Source of the DNA: Molossus alvarezi
Taxonomy: Eukaryota > Chordata > Mammalia > Chiroptera > Molossidae
Direction of reading: 5' to 3'
Length of the DNA stretch: 64,000 bases
Assembly: GCA_037176705.1 (NCBI GenBank)
Contig: CM073891.1
Location: forward strand, 91,222,327-91,286,326
The notes under the pieces are model-generated. The model saw nothing but the letters and a program-made list of their open reading frames with translations. It searched no databases and was not told where the DNA came from. Made by a program: the position numbers and the translations under genes. This document shows, piece after piece, positions 23,311-34,200 of the stretch. Positions within the stretch are counted from its first letter, which is position 1; each line of letters starts with the position of its first letter.

Positions 23311-23665
23311 AAAAAAAGAAGCCCTTTTATAAGTTGATGGAAGCACCAATAAAGACTATATTTGCCTACTTATCAAACTTTATCCAGATCAGAAGACTGC
23401 CTAGATTTGAACAGCTGAGATGGAAGGAGATGCATCTGGGGCAGAACTTGACCCTAGTTAGGCTTTAGTTCTCTAGTTTGCTCTTATAAACATTTCCCTA
23501 CAACACTTTTAGTGTTCCCCTTCATTTCTCCTTTCTATTTTCTTTTTCTTCCTCTTTTTCCTCTCCTATTAAACTTCTGATTATGATTGTGTATAGTTTT
23601 AAAAGTTCTAGCTAATTCTAACTACAACAATTAATGTAATTCATTAAAGACAGCACTTTCTTTTT

Positions 23666-23920
23666 TATTTATTTTTTAATCTTCGCCTGAGGACATTTTT
23701 TCATTTTTTGTTCAGATAGAGTGGGAGGGAGGGAGGGGGGAGGAGAGAGAGGGGGGGGGGACATTGACGTGAAAGGTACACATCGAGTGGCTGCCACGCA
23801 CACAACACAACCAGGGTTGGGGACAAACTGCAACCGAGGTACATGCCCTTAGCGGGAACTGAACCGTGTCTCTCTGGACCACAGGCCGACACTCCAACCG
23901 CTGAGCCAAACTGGCCAAGG
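23666..23920 (-). mobile_element. Ves SINE (long type), antisense
   Basis: CGCCTGAGGACATTTTTTC to GAGCCAAACTGGCCAAGG, with GCACTTTCTTTTT duplicated at about 23653 and 23923. It lies about 340 bases from the previous SINE, in the same orientation. Confidence 0.94.
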
Positions 23921-24084
23921 CGGCACTTTCTTTTTAAGTTAATTCTATTCTTTCATATTTTATGACATATCAATCAATGGCAGATTTTAAAATATTTTTC
24001 TGAGAAATTGGTGTGATTAAGAAAAAGATAGAATGGTACCTGTCATGGGGATTTAGAACATTCCAGTTAAAAAGTCAATGATGT

Positions 24085-24366
24085 GGTGATCAAAAATAGA
24101 ACAAAGTAGGTCCAGAGGCATGGATGCATGGGACAGAAGGACAGATCTCGGAGGGGAGGGGGCATGGAGGCAACAGGAAGTTATTAACCAGAGAACATCT
24201 ATGCATATGGACACAGACAATAGTGTGGGAAGGGTCAGGGTGGGGTGGAGGCTGGGTGAATGAGGGCAAGGGGGGAGAAAATGAGGGACATCTGTTATAC
24301 TGTCAATAATAAAATACAGGTAAATCTTATGGTATGTAAATTATACCTCAATAAAACTTTAATAAA
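24085..24366 (+). mobile_element. L1 3' tail(s), sense
   Basis: The main piece (24085-24318) is a 3' UTR-only L1 of the younger type: GTCCAGAGGCATGGATGCATG, a G-rich stretch and CAATAATAAAA. It is followed by AAATTATACCTCAATAAAAC (about 24330-24355), the end of an older L1. The younger tail may have inserted into an older one. Confidence 0.78.
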
Positions 24367-25448
24367 GTAGATATGAAAAGATTTCAGCAACTCTTGGAAC
24401 AGTGTGAAATTAATCATCTGAGAAATAAAGTAAAGCAAGAAGTGTCTAGGGAGAATCTCTGCAGTGGGGCCACTAAAGCTTGAGATGTTGATTCCTGGAT
24501 ATCACAGCTCTCATGTGCTACTAGGAATAATCCCTGAAATAATATTAGCCCAAATCCCACTAATGCATGAAGAGTCCTGGGTACATGCTCTGAACGCTGA
24601 ACTACAATTTGTATGATCAACATAAAATACTGTATTATTGAAGCCTAATGTCATCTATAATTTTTAGTTGCCTTAATTATAGTTTGCATCTGTTATGCGA
24701 TCTAAAAGTAATATAACTGTTACCATCAACATGTATTTTCTAAAGGAATGTCTATACAAATGGCACTGTAGTGGATGCTTTACAGGCTGAGGAGATTTAA
24801 AGGGTCCCAATTTAAAGTGAATGATGGGTTCTATTATATATCTGGTGAAATTTGATAAGATCTTAATTCTTTCTTTAATTTTTTTGAGATAAGGATCTAT
24901 GTCCTCAAGGGCAACTAAATTCTCCGTTTCAGCATTCCTGGAACTCTGTGTTAGGTGTACCTTCTCATATAATTTATAGCATGTTTGCTATGAATTTTCC
25001 AGCTTCAGTTGAAGGCTTTTCTTCTCTGGGGGTCTCAAAACATAATACATTTTTTCATATTTTTCTTTCAAAAGAATAGGGTTATTTAGAAATAAATAAG
25101 AGGTAAAGAAAAAACGTATAAATTACCATCATAATAGTTTTTATTTTGTCAGGTACTTACATGTAGCTGTGTATAATTGTCACAGAAAGATATAATACTT
25201 TCCTTTGATGAGAAAAACACCACAAATATTTTTTATTATATATAGAAGACTTTATTTACTCTTTTGCTAAAAACTGCCATTTTAATTGGTAGTTTCAAAA
25301 TTTTAAATGATTATAATTTATTTAGATTATCATGTGCCATTTCTTCCTCCAAAAGCATAGGAGCAGATGTATATCTACAATATCAAAATAATTACTAGGT
25401 AATGAAAAATTTCACAAGCATGGGAGTTTTTTTTTAATAACAATTATT
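24367..25448. other. No gene or repeat recognised
   Basis: AT-rich sequence. A 69-codon antisense frame at 24414-24623 has no recognisable motif. Confidence 0.45.
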
Positions 25449-25463
25449 GATAATTTTTTAAAA

Positions 25464-26964
25464 TTTTTTACTTATTAATTTGTTTTTGTTATATAGGTTT
25501 CTCATTTTTTCCCCATTGAAACCCTCCTACCCTTCCCCCCACTCCATCCCCAGCTTTGTTGTCTATGTTCATTGGTCTTGCATGCATACATGTAAGTTCT
25601 GTGGTTTATCTCTTCCCCCACAAACTCTCCCTCCTCTGAGGCTTGTTAGTCTGTACCCCACCTCTATGTATCTGGGTTAATTTTGTTCAGCAGTTTGTTT
25701 AGTTCATTATATTTCACAAATAAGTGAGATCATGTGATATTTGTCTTTCTCTGATTTGACTTGTTTCGCTTAGCATCATACTCTCCAGGTCCTTCCATGC
25801 CATCTCAAAGGATAAGAGATCTTTCTTTCTTACAGCTGCATAGTATGCCATTGTGTATATGTACCACAGCTTTTTAATTCACTCATCTACTGATAGACAC
25901 TTGGGTGGTTTCCAGATCTTAGCTATATTGTAAACAGTGCTACTCTGAACATGGGGGTACATATATTCTTTCTGATTGGTGTTTCAGGCTTGTTAGGGTA
26001 TATTCCTAGAAGTGGGATCACTGGGTCAAATGGAAGTTCAATTTTTAACTTTTTGAGGTAACACCATAGTGTTTTCCACAGTGGCTGCACCAGTCTGCAT
26101 TCCCACCAGCAGTGTACTAGAGTCCTCTTTTCTCCACACCCTCGCCAACACTTGTTGCTTGATGATTTGTTGATGGCGGCCATTCTGGCAGGTGTGAGGT
26201 GATACCTCATTGTTGTTTCAATTTGCATCTCTCTGATAATTAGTGATGTTGAGCATTTCTTCATTTGTCTCTTGGCCATTCGTATGTCCTGTTTGGAGAG
26301 GTGTCTATTTAAGTCCTCTGCCCATTTTATAATTCGGTTCTTTGTCTTCCTTTTGTTGAGCTGTATGAGCACTCTGTATATTTTGGAAATTAATTCCTTA
26401 TCTGATGCATCATTGGTGATTATGGTCTCCCATATAGTGGGATCTCTTTCTGTTTTGATGGTTGTTTCTTTTGCTGTGCAGAAGCTTTTGAGTTTGATGT
26501 TGTGTTCATTTTCTCCTTTGTTTCTATTGCCTTAGGTGTTGTATCAGTGAAAATTCTGCTGCGTATGATGTCTGAGATTTTGTTGCCTACATTTTCTTCT
26601 ACAATTTTAATGGATTCATGAGTTACATTTTAGTCTTTTATCCATTTTGAGTTTATTCTTGTGTATGGTGTAAGTTGGTGTTCTGGCTTCGTTTTTTGTC
26701 AAGTAGCTGTCCAATTTTCCCAACACCATTTATTGAAGAGGCTGTCTTTATTGCACTGTATGCTCTTGCCTCCTTTGTCAAATATTAATTGAGCATATTG
26801 TCTTTGGTCAATTTCTGGGTTCTCTGTTCTGTTCCATTGATCTATCTGCCTGTTCTTGTGCCAGTACCAGGCTGTTTTGATTACAGTGGTTTTGTAATAT
26901 AACCTGAAATCTGGCAATATGATCCCTCCTACCTTGTTTTTCTTTTTCAAGATAGCTGTGGCTG
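25464..26964 (-). mobile_element. L1 H, antisense, 5'-truncated (about 1.5 kb)
   Basis: The plus strand starts with a T-rich tail and the reversed 3' UTR (CCCCATTGAAACCCTCC). It continues backwards into ORF2 and stops inside ORF2 at about 26964. GATAATTTTTT-like sequence lies on both sides (about 25449 and 26965), a plausible target duplication. The 3' end matches L1 J and L1 K, so it belongs to the same younger bat L1 group. Confidence 0.92.
25707..26964 (-). pseudogene. L1 H ORF2, C-terminal third
   Basis: An open piece of 149 codons (25923-26372) contains the Cys-rich motif of ORF2 with all spacing residues present: CWRGCG, then HCWWEC, i.e. C-x3-C-x7-H-x4-C. That domain binds RNA in L1 ORF2. 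The frame ends at TAA (plus-strand 25707-25709). Breaks on both sides of the open piece prevent a full product. Confidence 0.85.
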
Positions 26965-26984
26965 GATAATTTATTTTTTTTAAG

Positions 26985-28385
26985 CTGAAAATTTTGCATC
27001 TGTCAGTTTTTGTTGTATTGGAGACAATGCTAAAATAGTAATATGTGTTTGGTACTTATCAATATCATATCAAGACAGGCAGAAGTCAGAAAAATTGAGC
27101 TATTGAGTGTAATAGCTGAAGAAATAATTCTGCTTTTTGTTGTTTTGGAACATAAATGTTTTGGAACATAAATTTTGGAAAAATGTTTTTAGGACTTAAA
27201 AACATTAGCAGAATTTAAAAAAAAAGTTTAAAATGTTATTTTGGGGGGATCAATAAGTGAAATGCAGAGAAGTAAGCAGAATAAAATATTTGTTTGTATC
27301 CAATAATCCTGACCTATTGGTCTACAGCATAGGCACTAGGTATGTCTTCCAGAGAAACATCTTCCTCTATATCTTGCCAGTATCAGTGGTTAAGGAACTG
27401 TCATGGAAAGACAGACCAATTTTAAGCTAATAAAAATAAATGTCTTTATAAAACATCGTAACGAAGAAAGACTCACCTTTCTCTTTGGCTTGCATTGGAG
27501 TAGAGAGCTATTTTTGTTCACAGATTTACTTTGGAGTCTATTAACCAACTAAAACCAGTGGCTACATAGGAAAAATCCTGAATACAGATTTTTACAAAAT
27601 ATAAGTGAGAACTGGGTCATTGAAAAAAGTGTTCTAAAGGAGTGGGGCTTTACAAACAAGCATAACAGGGTGGCCATCAGGGGTGGAAAAAGAATTGTCT
27701 TGGGATTTATTAGAAACCACTGGCCTTCAAAGAGCAGTTTCAGTCACCCCAGGGAGGTCAAGCAATCAAGGGTCCAGGATCAGAAGCTTTCAGATGTGTT
27801 GATCATCACAGATTTAGTCTGCTATAATAAGATTTGACAAATTTCTGTTTCTAGAACTTAGTTACTCTGTTTCATTTATGTCCTCCTCAGTCATCAGCAA
27901 AATCTCTTGTTCAGAATCTGCACAAGGGATTGTTTTCTGGCACCAGCTAGAAATCACATTTGTGGTGTCCTACCCTTCTGGTCAAGACACTCAAGACCCC
28001 ACAGGCGCAGGCAGCCTAAGAGCCTCTGTCTGCTTTGCATGAAAAGAAAGCCTCCCATACCATCCCATAATCAACCAAGTTCAAGCTCATTCACACAAGC
28101 TACAACTCTGAAAACTTCACAGGCTACAAAATTTAAAATTACACCAATCCCTAATAAGTAAGGGGTATCTAATAATCTATGGTTTTTCCTGTATTTAATT
28201 CTTGAAGTTGAATTCATAATAAATGAAAACCAGTTCTTGGATGGAGCCAGAGATTCTCACAAGGAACATAAGGTTTCCTATTTCTTTTATTTTTTTAAAA
28301 TTCACTTCTCTGATTTTTTTTCTTTGTTTGTTTTTAGTCACAGAATATACTGTTATTCTAGGTAATAATAAAAACCTAAACAAAT
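26985..28385. other. No gene or repeat recognised; one short tandem duplication
   Basis: A perfect two-copy repeat of 16 bases, GTTTTGGAACATAAAT, lies at 27142-27157 and 27158-27173. A frame of 84 codons at 27907-28161 has no recognisable domain. The rest is unremarkable. Confidence 0.5.
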
Positions 28386-28387
28386 GA

Positions 28388-28515
28388 CTATTTATTGAGT
28401 TCCTTCTTGTGCTCCAAGCACTATGCTAGACATTTTACATTTAGATTCAAAGCATTAAATTCTTACATAAATCTTATATAACAGAAATTGGTAGTAACAG
28501 AGGAAACTGAAAGTC
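28388..28515 (-). mobile_element. MIR SINE fragment, antisense, cut by a Ves SINE
   Basis: TTTATTGAGTTCCTTCTTGTG, CACTATGCTAGACATTTTACA and GAGGAAACTGAAAG follow the reversed MIR order. The Ves SINE begins immediately after. Confidence 0.78.
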
Positions 28516-28751
28516 AAGCCTGGCTAGTGTGGCTCAGTGGACTGAGCGTCGTCACATAGACTGAGAGGTCCTGGTTTGATTCCCAGTCAGGGCACATGCC
28601 CAGGTTGTAGGCTCGATCCCCAGTAGGGAGCATGCAGGAGGCAGCCAACAGAGGTTTCTCTCTCACATTGATATTTCTATCTCTCTCTCTCTCTTCCTTT
28701 CTCTCTAAAAAAAAAAAAAAAATCAATAAAAAAAAATTTTAAAAAAGAAAA
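28516..28751 (+). mobile_element. Ves SINE (short type), sense
   Basis: Head CCTGGCTAGTGTGGCTCAG, B-box-like GGTTTGATTCC, second motif GGCTCGATCCCC, CATTGATATTTCTATC, and an A-rich tail. A short GAAARTCA sequence on both sides may be the target duplication. Confidence 0.92.
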
Positions 28752-28989
28752 AGAAAATCAGCATTGGAAAAGACTTTGGGAATACTTCTGTATCAATTTG
28801 CATCATTTCATTTTCAATCTTTGATTATATGAGCTATGGTGCAAAGAGCATCCTGTGTCCCCTTATGAATATACACCAGGGTTTATAATACAGAGTCATA
28901 GAATCATTAGTTACAGAGTTAAAAACAACTTCAGTTGATCAAGATATGGATTACACATTTAGCCAGTGGTAATTATATGGTATTCTCTA

Positions 28990-29560
28990 TAGCAATACAT
29001 GGATCTAGTACCAAAAATGCTCATTTGGGGGGATCTTTTGCTCCCTATCCACTCCCCATAAGTATAGTCTCTAGTAGGGGGATCTTTGCCCCTGGAGGAG
29101 AAAAGTTTCCACCAGAAGACATAGTCAAGTTTTTACTAAATCTAAAGTTACACCTCCTGCCTCTCATTTTGGACTGTTTATTACACCAGACAAACAGGAA
29201 AAGGAAAGAGTTGCCATCCTGACAGAAGTAATCAACCCAGATAATCATGAAGAGGTAGGGGTACTGTTCATAATAGGAACAGGAAGGCATATGTAGGTCT
29301 GGAGCCCATCAGATTCTCTCTGGTGACTCCCTTTCCAGTTATAATTATAAATGGGCAATTGCAGCCACTGTGGCCTGCCAGAACAAGGCCCCTGGGTCTT
29401 CAGTCACTCAAGCATGAAGCGGCCATTCCACTGAATTAGCAATCTTCCTCAGCACCAATGCTGGCCAGGAGTTAGGGGAATTTTGAATGCATGGAAGAAA
29501 AGGCAGATAATGTTTATCAGTTATGGCTTTAGAAACAACTAATTTTTCCCACTAAACTTG
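28990..29560 (+). pseudogene. ERVL-type endogenous retrovirus remnant: dUTPase region
   Basis: The run of recognisable codons around 29090-29480 follows the order I associate with the dUTPase segment that lies after integrase in ERVL elements. It is badly broken: an open frame of 95 codons ends at about 29222, the next readable segment has a TAG at 29294-29296 and a TGA at 29324-29326, and more stops follow. No LTR, primer site or envelope gene is visible. It is an ancient, non-coding fossil. The assignment rests on pattern recall. A different ERV class is possible. Confidence 0.5.
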
Positions 29561-30240
29561 TTAATTTATTTTGAGAAATCATAGCTGGATGGCATGTTGA
29601 AGAAGCAATGACAGAGGAAACTTAATGTTGGGTCAAGGAAATCAGAGTTGGACAAGGAGATCGTATCAGCACTCTGTGCGGCTCTGTTCTTGTACTCTAG
29701 TCAACTTTAGTATCTGTTTCTGCATCTGCATACCTATCACATAGCCAGCCTTGAACTGAAGAGGAATCAACACTTCTAGGAGCAGCTGTCAAGCAGTGAT
29801 TTTCTAGAATTTGTCTGTACATTTTCCAGTTACCCTGCCCTTTGGGTGAGATTATTGTAATGCAGATATTTCCTGCAGATTTAATCTCCAGTTGTTTTCT
29901 ATAATAGCGAGTTCAATAATAACACCTGCCTTCTACTTCTGTATCATTCTTCTTTTCTCCTATTGGTATTACTTACATTACTTGTACTTAAATTTTTGTC
30001 CCACATACTGCTTCTGCAATCATGCAAATTAGGACTCCAGGTCTCATCTATATGCAGGCATCTTCATTCCAGCTCATGGAATTCAAGGTCATATCTCCAC
30101 ATTGGAATGGGACTGTATGCACATCTAATTTATGACGGGATAACAGGGTGCCATCACTGACTTTGGGTTTCCCTTCTGGTCTTTGAACCACTAAATTTCC
30201 TGTCACTGCTTTTTAAGTTTGGATATGTTTAATTCAATTT
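29561..30240. other. Probable continuation of the ERV remnant, or unrecognised DNA
   Basis: The composition and scattered phrases suggest retroviral downstream sequence to about 30170, but I cannot identify a gene or LTR. Confidence 0.3.
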
Positions 30241-30700
30241 TCGGAATAAAACTAAAACAATGAGGTATCATGTCACTTCTGTTAGACTGACAAAAACGAG
30301 AATGTTGGTTAATGCCACGTGTTGGCAGAAATGTGAGGCCTTAGGAGTATTCATGTATTATCTGCTGAAGGTGAATACTGGTGCAGCCACTCTGCAGAAC
30401 AGCCTGGCTGTGATCAATTACAATAAGTTTTCACCTACTCTGAGACCCAGCAATTCTGCTCCTGTATATAATGCGGAGTGGATCCACAAGAAGATGTGTA
30501 AGAAAGTTCAGCACAGTGTTGTTGGCAGGAAATTGAAACCAATGCAGGCATCAACCACAAGAAAGTCAATGGTAAGATGTGTGGCTGCTCATCTTGTAGT
30601 ACACGTATAGAAGCAATGGACTAATTATCTACACAGTAACTTGGATAGATCTTAACAATTGTTGCTAGATAGAGAAGAAATCACAAAAAGATATATAGCA
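30241..30700 (+). mobile_element. Old L1 ORF2 C-terminal fragment, sense
   Basis: A 116-codon open stretch (30260-30610) begins MRYHVTSVRLTKTR and has NTGAATLQNSLAV and RPSNSAP. These are the Cys-rich and terminal parts of an old L1 ORF2. GATAGATCTTAA-type 3' UTR text follows. The open length is chance survival. Internal differences from the other ORF2s show it is a separate, older family. Confidence 0.75.
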
Positions 30701-30889
30701 TAGCTATTTTGTGTATATTAAATATACATACAAACAACAATTCATCAGTAAGAGTACACCAACTGTGGTCTAAACCCATAGAGAAGAGGAATAAGGAAAA
30801 ACAAAACAAACAAAACAAGAACGTGCCCCGTGAGGACCAATGATAACAATGTGCTAAGTACTGACAAATTAACCCAAACCTTGGCATGT

Positions 30890-30920
30890 AAAACAAAACA
30901 AAACAAAACAAAACAAAAAA
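30890..30920. repeat. (AAAAC)n microsatellite
   Basis: About five to six AAAAC units end in an A run. Confidence 0.85.
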
Positions 30921-31156
30921 AGATTTTGAGTATTCCTATAGGTTTGCTATAGATGGAAGTTTGACACAAGCTTAGTTTGTTTTGAAAGTACTCATTAACT
31001 CATTTAATAATTTTCTTGTTGGTACCTATTAATTTGCCTTTAATTTATTTCTATTACAAATAGTGTTGCAATAAGTAGCCTTCTGTGCCCACGTACAATA
31101 CATGTAGCTCTACAGAGAGAAGCAGTGAGATGTAATGGTTAAAAATGCTGGGTCCC

Positions 31157-31315
31157 TCCCTGGCTGGTTTGGCTCAGCGATTAGAGCGTCAACCTGCAGT
31201 CCAGAGAGATCCGGGTTTGGTTCCTGCTAATGGCACGTACCCTGGTTGCAGTTTGTCCTCGGCCCTGGTTGGGTTGTGTGGGTGACAACCACTCGATGTG
31301 TCCTTTTCACGTCGA

Positions 31316-31359
<44 letters not shown>

Positions 31360-31431
31360 CCTCCCACTCTATCTGAACAACAACAACAACAAAAATGGAA
31401 AAATGTTCTTGGGTGAGGATGAAAAAAAAAA
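31157..31431 (+). mobile_element. Ves SINE (long type), sense, inside MIR
   Basis: CCCTGGCTGGTTTGGCTCAG, B-box-like GGTTTGGTTCC, GCCCTGGTTGGGTTG, (CT)n at about 31320-31354, then GGTGAGGAT and A-run. The duplication AATGCTGGGTCCC at 31143-31155 recurs as AATGCTGAGTCCC at 31433-31445. Confidence 0.95.
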
Positions 31432-31518
31432 GAATGCTGAGTCCCATTTTGGAATCCTGGCTCTGCTACTATGCGTCCTTCAGCAATCTAGTTAGCTGTT
31501 CTGGGCCTCAGTTTCTTT

Positions 31519-31786
31519 TCTTATTCTTTTTTTTTTATCCTCACCTGAGGACATTTTTCTTTTTTTTTTTTCTTTTTGTTCAGATTGAGTGGGAGGGAGA
31601 GAGAGGGGAAGAGAGAGAGAAAGAGAAACATAGATGTGAAAGGGACACATCAAGTGGCTGCCATGACCCAAGCAGGGCCCGGGACAAACTGCAACGGAGG
31701 TACGTGCCCTTAGCGGGAAGCGAACCCGGGTCTCTCCGATCCGCAGGCCGACGCTCTAACCACTGAGCCAAACCAGCCAGGGCTTG
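31519..31786 (-). mobile_element. Ves SINE (long type), antisense, inside the same MIR
   Basis: TATCCTCACCTGAGGACA to GAGCCAAACCAGCCAGGGC on the plus strand. CCTCAGTTTCTT of the MIR is duplicated at 31506-31517 and about 31788-31799. Confidence 0.95.
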
Positions 31787-31917
31787 ACCTCAGTTTCTTA
31801 ATAATAATTATACATACTTAAGAGTTACAGTGATAATAAAATGAGCTGATATTTCTAAAGCACTTAGAATAATGCTGGTATACACTGAGCACTCAATCAA
31901 TGATGGACATTACTAAT

Positions 31918-33739
31918 CCTTTTGTTTAAGCACATATTTCCATAGGATGATATTACAGATATGAAATTTCTTGCTTATAGGGTACACATTTTACATGTTT
32001 AACCCCTCCCCCCCCAATGGGCCATATCAACTTAGTCTACCATCAAAGGTGTCCACAAATGTAATGTTTTCCACTTTGACCAAAATTAGATATCTTTTTC
32101 CTTTTTACTCTTTTCCATCAAACTGGTTAATAAAACATTACATTCTACCTTACATTCCTCGGTTAAAAGTGCCTATGTGAACCTTTTAAACTTTTAAGGC
32201 ATATTCTTTCAAAAACTGGCATATTAACAGATTAATCCTAACCCGTTTTAGACAAAAGAGGCTTCAATCAACTTTCGTATTTATTCAAGTTATGACCTAT
32301 AACGGAATTAAGCTTAGCATGGAGCAGCCTAAACACTGGCTTACTGATTCTGCCATTATTTTCTTTCTGGCCAGATGGGCTATTGTGAGATATAAATAAT
32401 CATGATTATATCAGAGTGGTGTTGTTGTATTTCTTGTCCTAAAATTCACAAACCTCATCCTGATTAAAATCAAGTCTCCAAGCAGCCAGAATTGAAAATA
32501 AATTGACGTAGAATTACTAAACACTGGATTATTTTATAACATTGCTTTTGCTTTTTAATTTTTTCATGTCATTTAAGATTTCAACAGCATAATTTTAATC
32601 CCAGTGCCTAATTTGATTCTCTGACCTTAAAGAAATATAAATGTTTATTATACCTTTGTTAGACTAAAGTGCCAGTTCATGAGGATTTAGAAAATGTCAG
32701 CCAATATTGCCAAAGGGGCTCTTTGTTAAGTTCATTTAAAAAAAAATTAAAGGACATGTAATCCTAGGATCATTTATATGGGTGAACAAACTAAAAATCT
32801 AAAAGAGAAGTGACTGCCTGTCAGAATTATCTGTAATCTATAATGACTTCTATTGAGTTCCTACAAAAGTTCCCCAAGGAAAACATTTTTTTTTAATTTG
32901 GTGTGCTATATATTTGGACCATTCTCCCTCTTCTATCCCAAACATATCGTGGAAGCACAGAACCCCTGTTGATCTCCTAGCGACCATCAATATAGAAAGC
33001 CTGCAGATATGAGGAAAGAGGAGTGAAGAGTCAGAACATGTGTTATGTCATCCATCTTTGTAAGAAACAAGTACAGTAAATGTTATTTGAACACTAAGTT
33101 TGCTGCCCTGTATTCTCAGTTTACTACTTTGGGAAATTGAATAAAATCTACAACTTAAATTATTTGTATTTTCAGTATTAAATAAGGTTATTAATGATTT
33201 CTTGCATGATTCTTGTATTAAATGTTTCTATACTCCAAAGTTTAGGTTATGTTTCAGGGAGCTTATCTGTCTATCGACTCAGAACCTCACCGAGGAAATA
33301 GGGGAAAGCATATATTAATAGTACAGAACCTTCACGTTTGAAAACATGATGGTCACAAAAATCCTTCCTAATGGTTTTAGTATAATACCCTTCTACTATA
33401 CCTCAGGTAATGCTTTGTGGAGAATGCTACTTTATCAAAGTGACTCATTTCTGCTTGCATAATTGGTGAACACTGATTCTCATCAATACATTTTTAGCGT
33501 AATTCCTCACTGACATCCCAGTGAAATAAAGCAGAGAATTCTTTTCAAATGACTCTTGGTATTAATAGTCTTTTATCTTTTATGTATTTCCTTATTGGAT
33601 CTACACAATAGACCAGGCAAGGCCAACATTCAAAAGTGCACTCTCTTTTATTATTACAAAGTATTTTGAGATTAAGACATTCTGATTATGAAAATCATAA
33701 AACAGTCCAACTATTAACTCCATTTTGGCTCATCAGAGA
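31918..33739. other. Long unique-looking stretch, no gene recognised
   Basis: About 1.8 kb of AT-rich sequence with no repeat signature that I can name and no open frame above 69 codons. It is one of the longest intervals here without recognisable transposon sequence. Confidence 0.5.
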
Positions 33740-33825
33740 TCATTTATTCATTCAGCAAGTGTTTAATAAATCTGGACCATGCACAGGTTACTGTACATTG
33801 TAGAGGATTCACATATAAACAGACT
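33740..33825 (-). mobile_element. L2 3' end fragment, antisense
   Basis: TTATTCATTCAGCAAGTGTTTAATAAA and GCACAGGTTACTG are a reversed L2 3' end. Confidence 0.6.
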
Positions 33826-34200
33826 TTCCTTTGTTCAGTGTGCCCAGATAGACCCTTAACTGTTTTATGATGTAACATAAAAAGATACAAGTTCTATAGG
33901 TTAGAACTTGAAACACACCATGAAAATACAAAGAAGAGAGTACTTTTTATTTTTTTTAAATGTTTTCTTAATTATTAATTTATTTTTGTTACAGATGTTT
34001 CTCGTTTCCCCCCACTGATTCCCCGCGCCCCTTCCCTTTCCGCCCTGTACCCAGCTTTGTTGTCCCTGTCCATTGTTTATGCAAACATGCATATAAGTTC
34101 TGTGGTTTATCTCCCACCCACCCCTTCTTCTAGGGCTAGTCAGTCTGTACCCCACTTCCACGTCTCTGGGACTACCTCATTCCTCAGACTGTTATGTTCA

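Larger units (their letters stand above)
31115..31917 (+). mobile_element. MIR SINE split into three pieces by two Ves insertions
   Basis: Piece one (31115-31156): AGCAGTGAGATGTAATGGTT. Piece two (31432-31518): GGAATCCTGGCTCTGCTAC to GGGCCTCAGTTTCTT. Piece three (about 31787-31917): CAGTTTCTTAATAATAATTA to GAGCACTCAATCAATGAT. Joined mentally in this order they form a nearly full MIR: tRNA-like head, CORE and 3' tail. Confidence 0.85.

Noticed and set aside
28540..28590. Possible tRNA gene (A-box and B-box-like sequence)
   Set aside because: It is the tRNA-derived head of a Ves SINE with CT-rich body and A tail. The same applies to the other SINEs.
29045..29290. Antisense 81-codon frame across the ERV-like remnant
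   Set aside because: It runs opposite to the recognisable codon order and has no motif.
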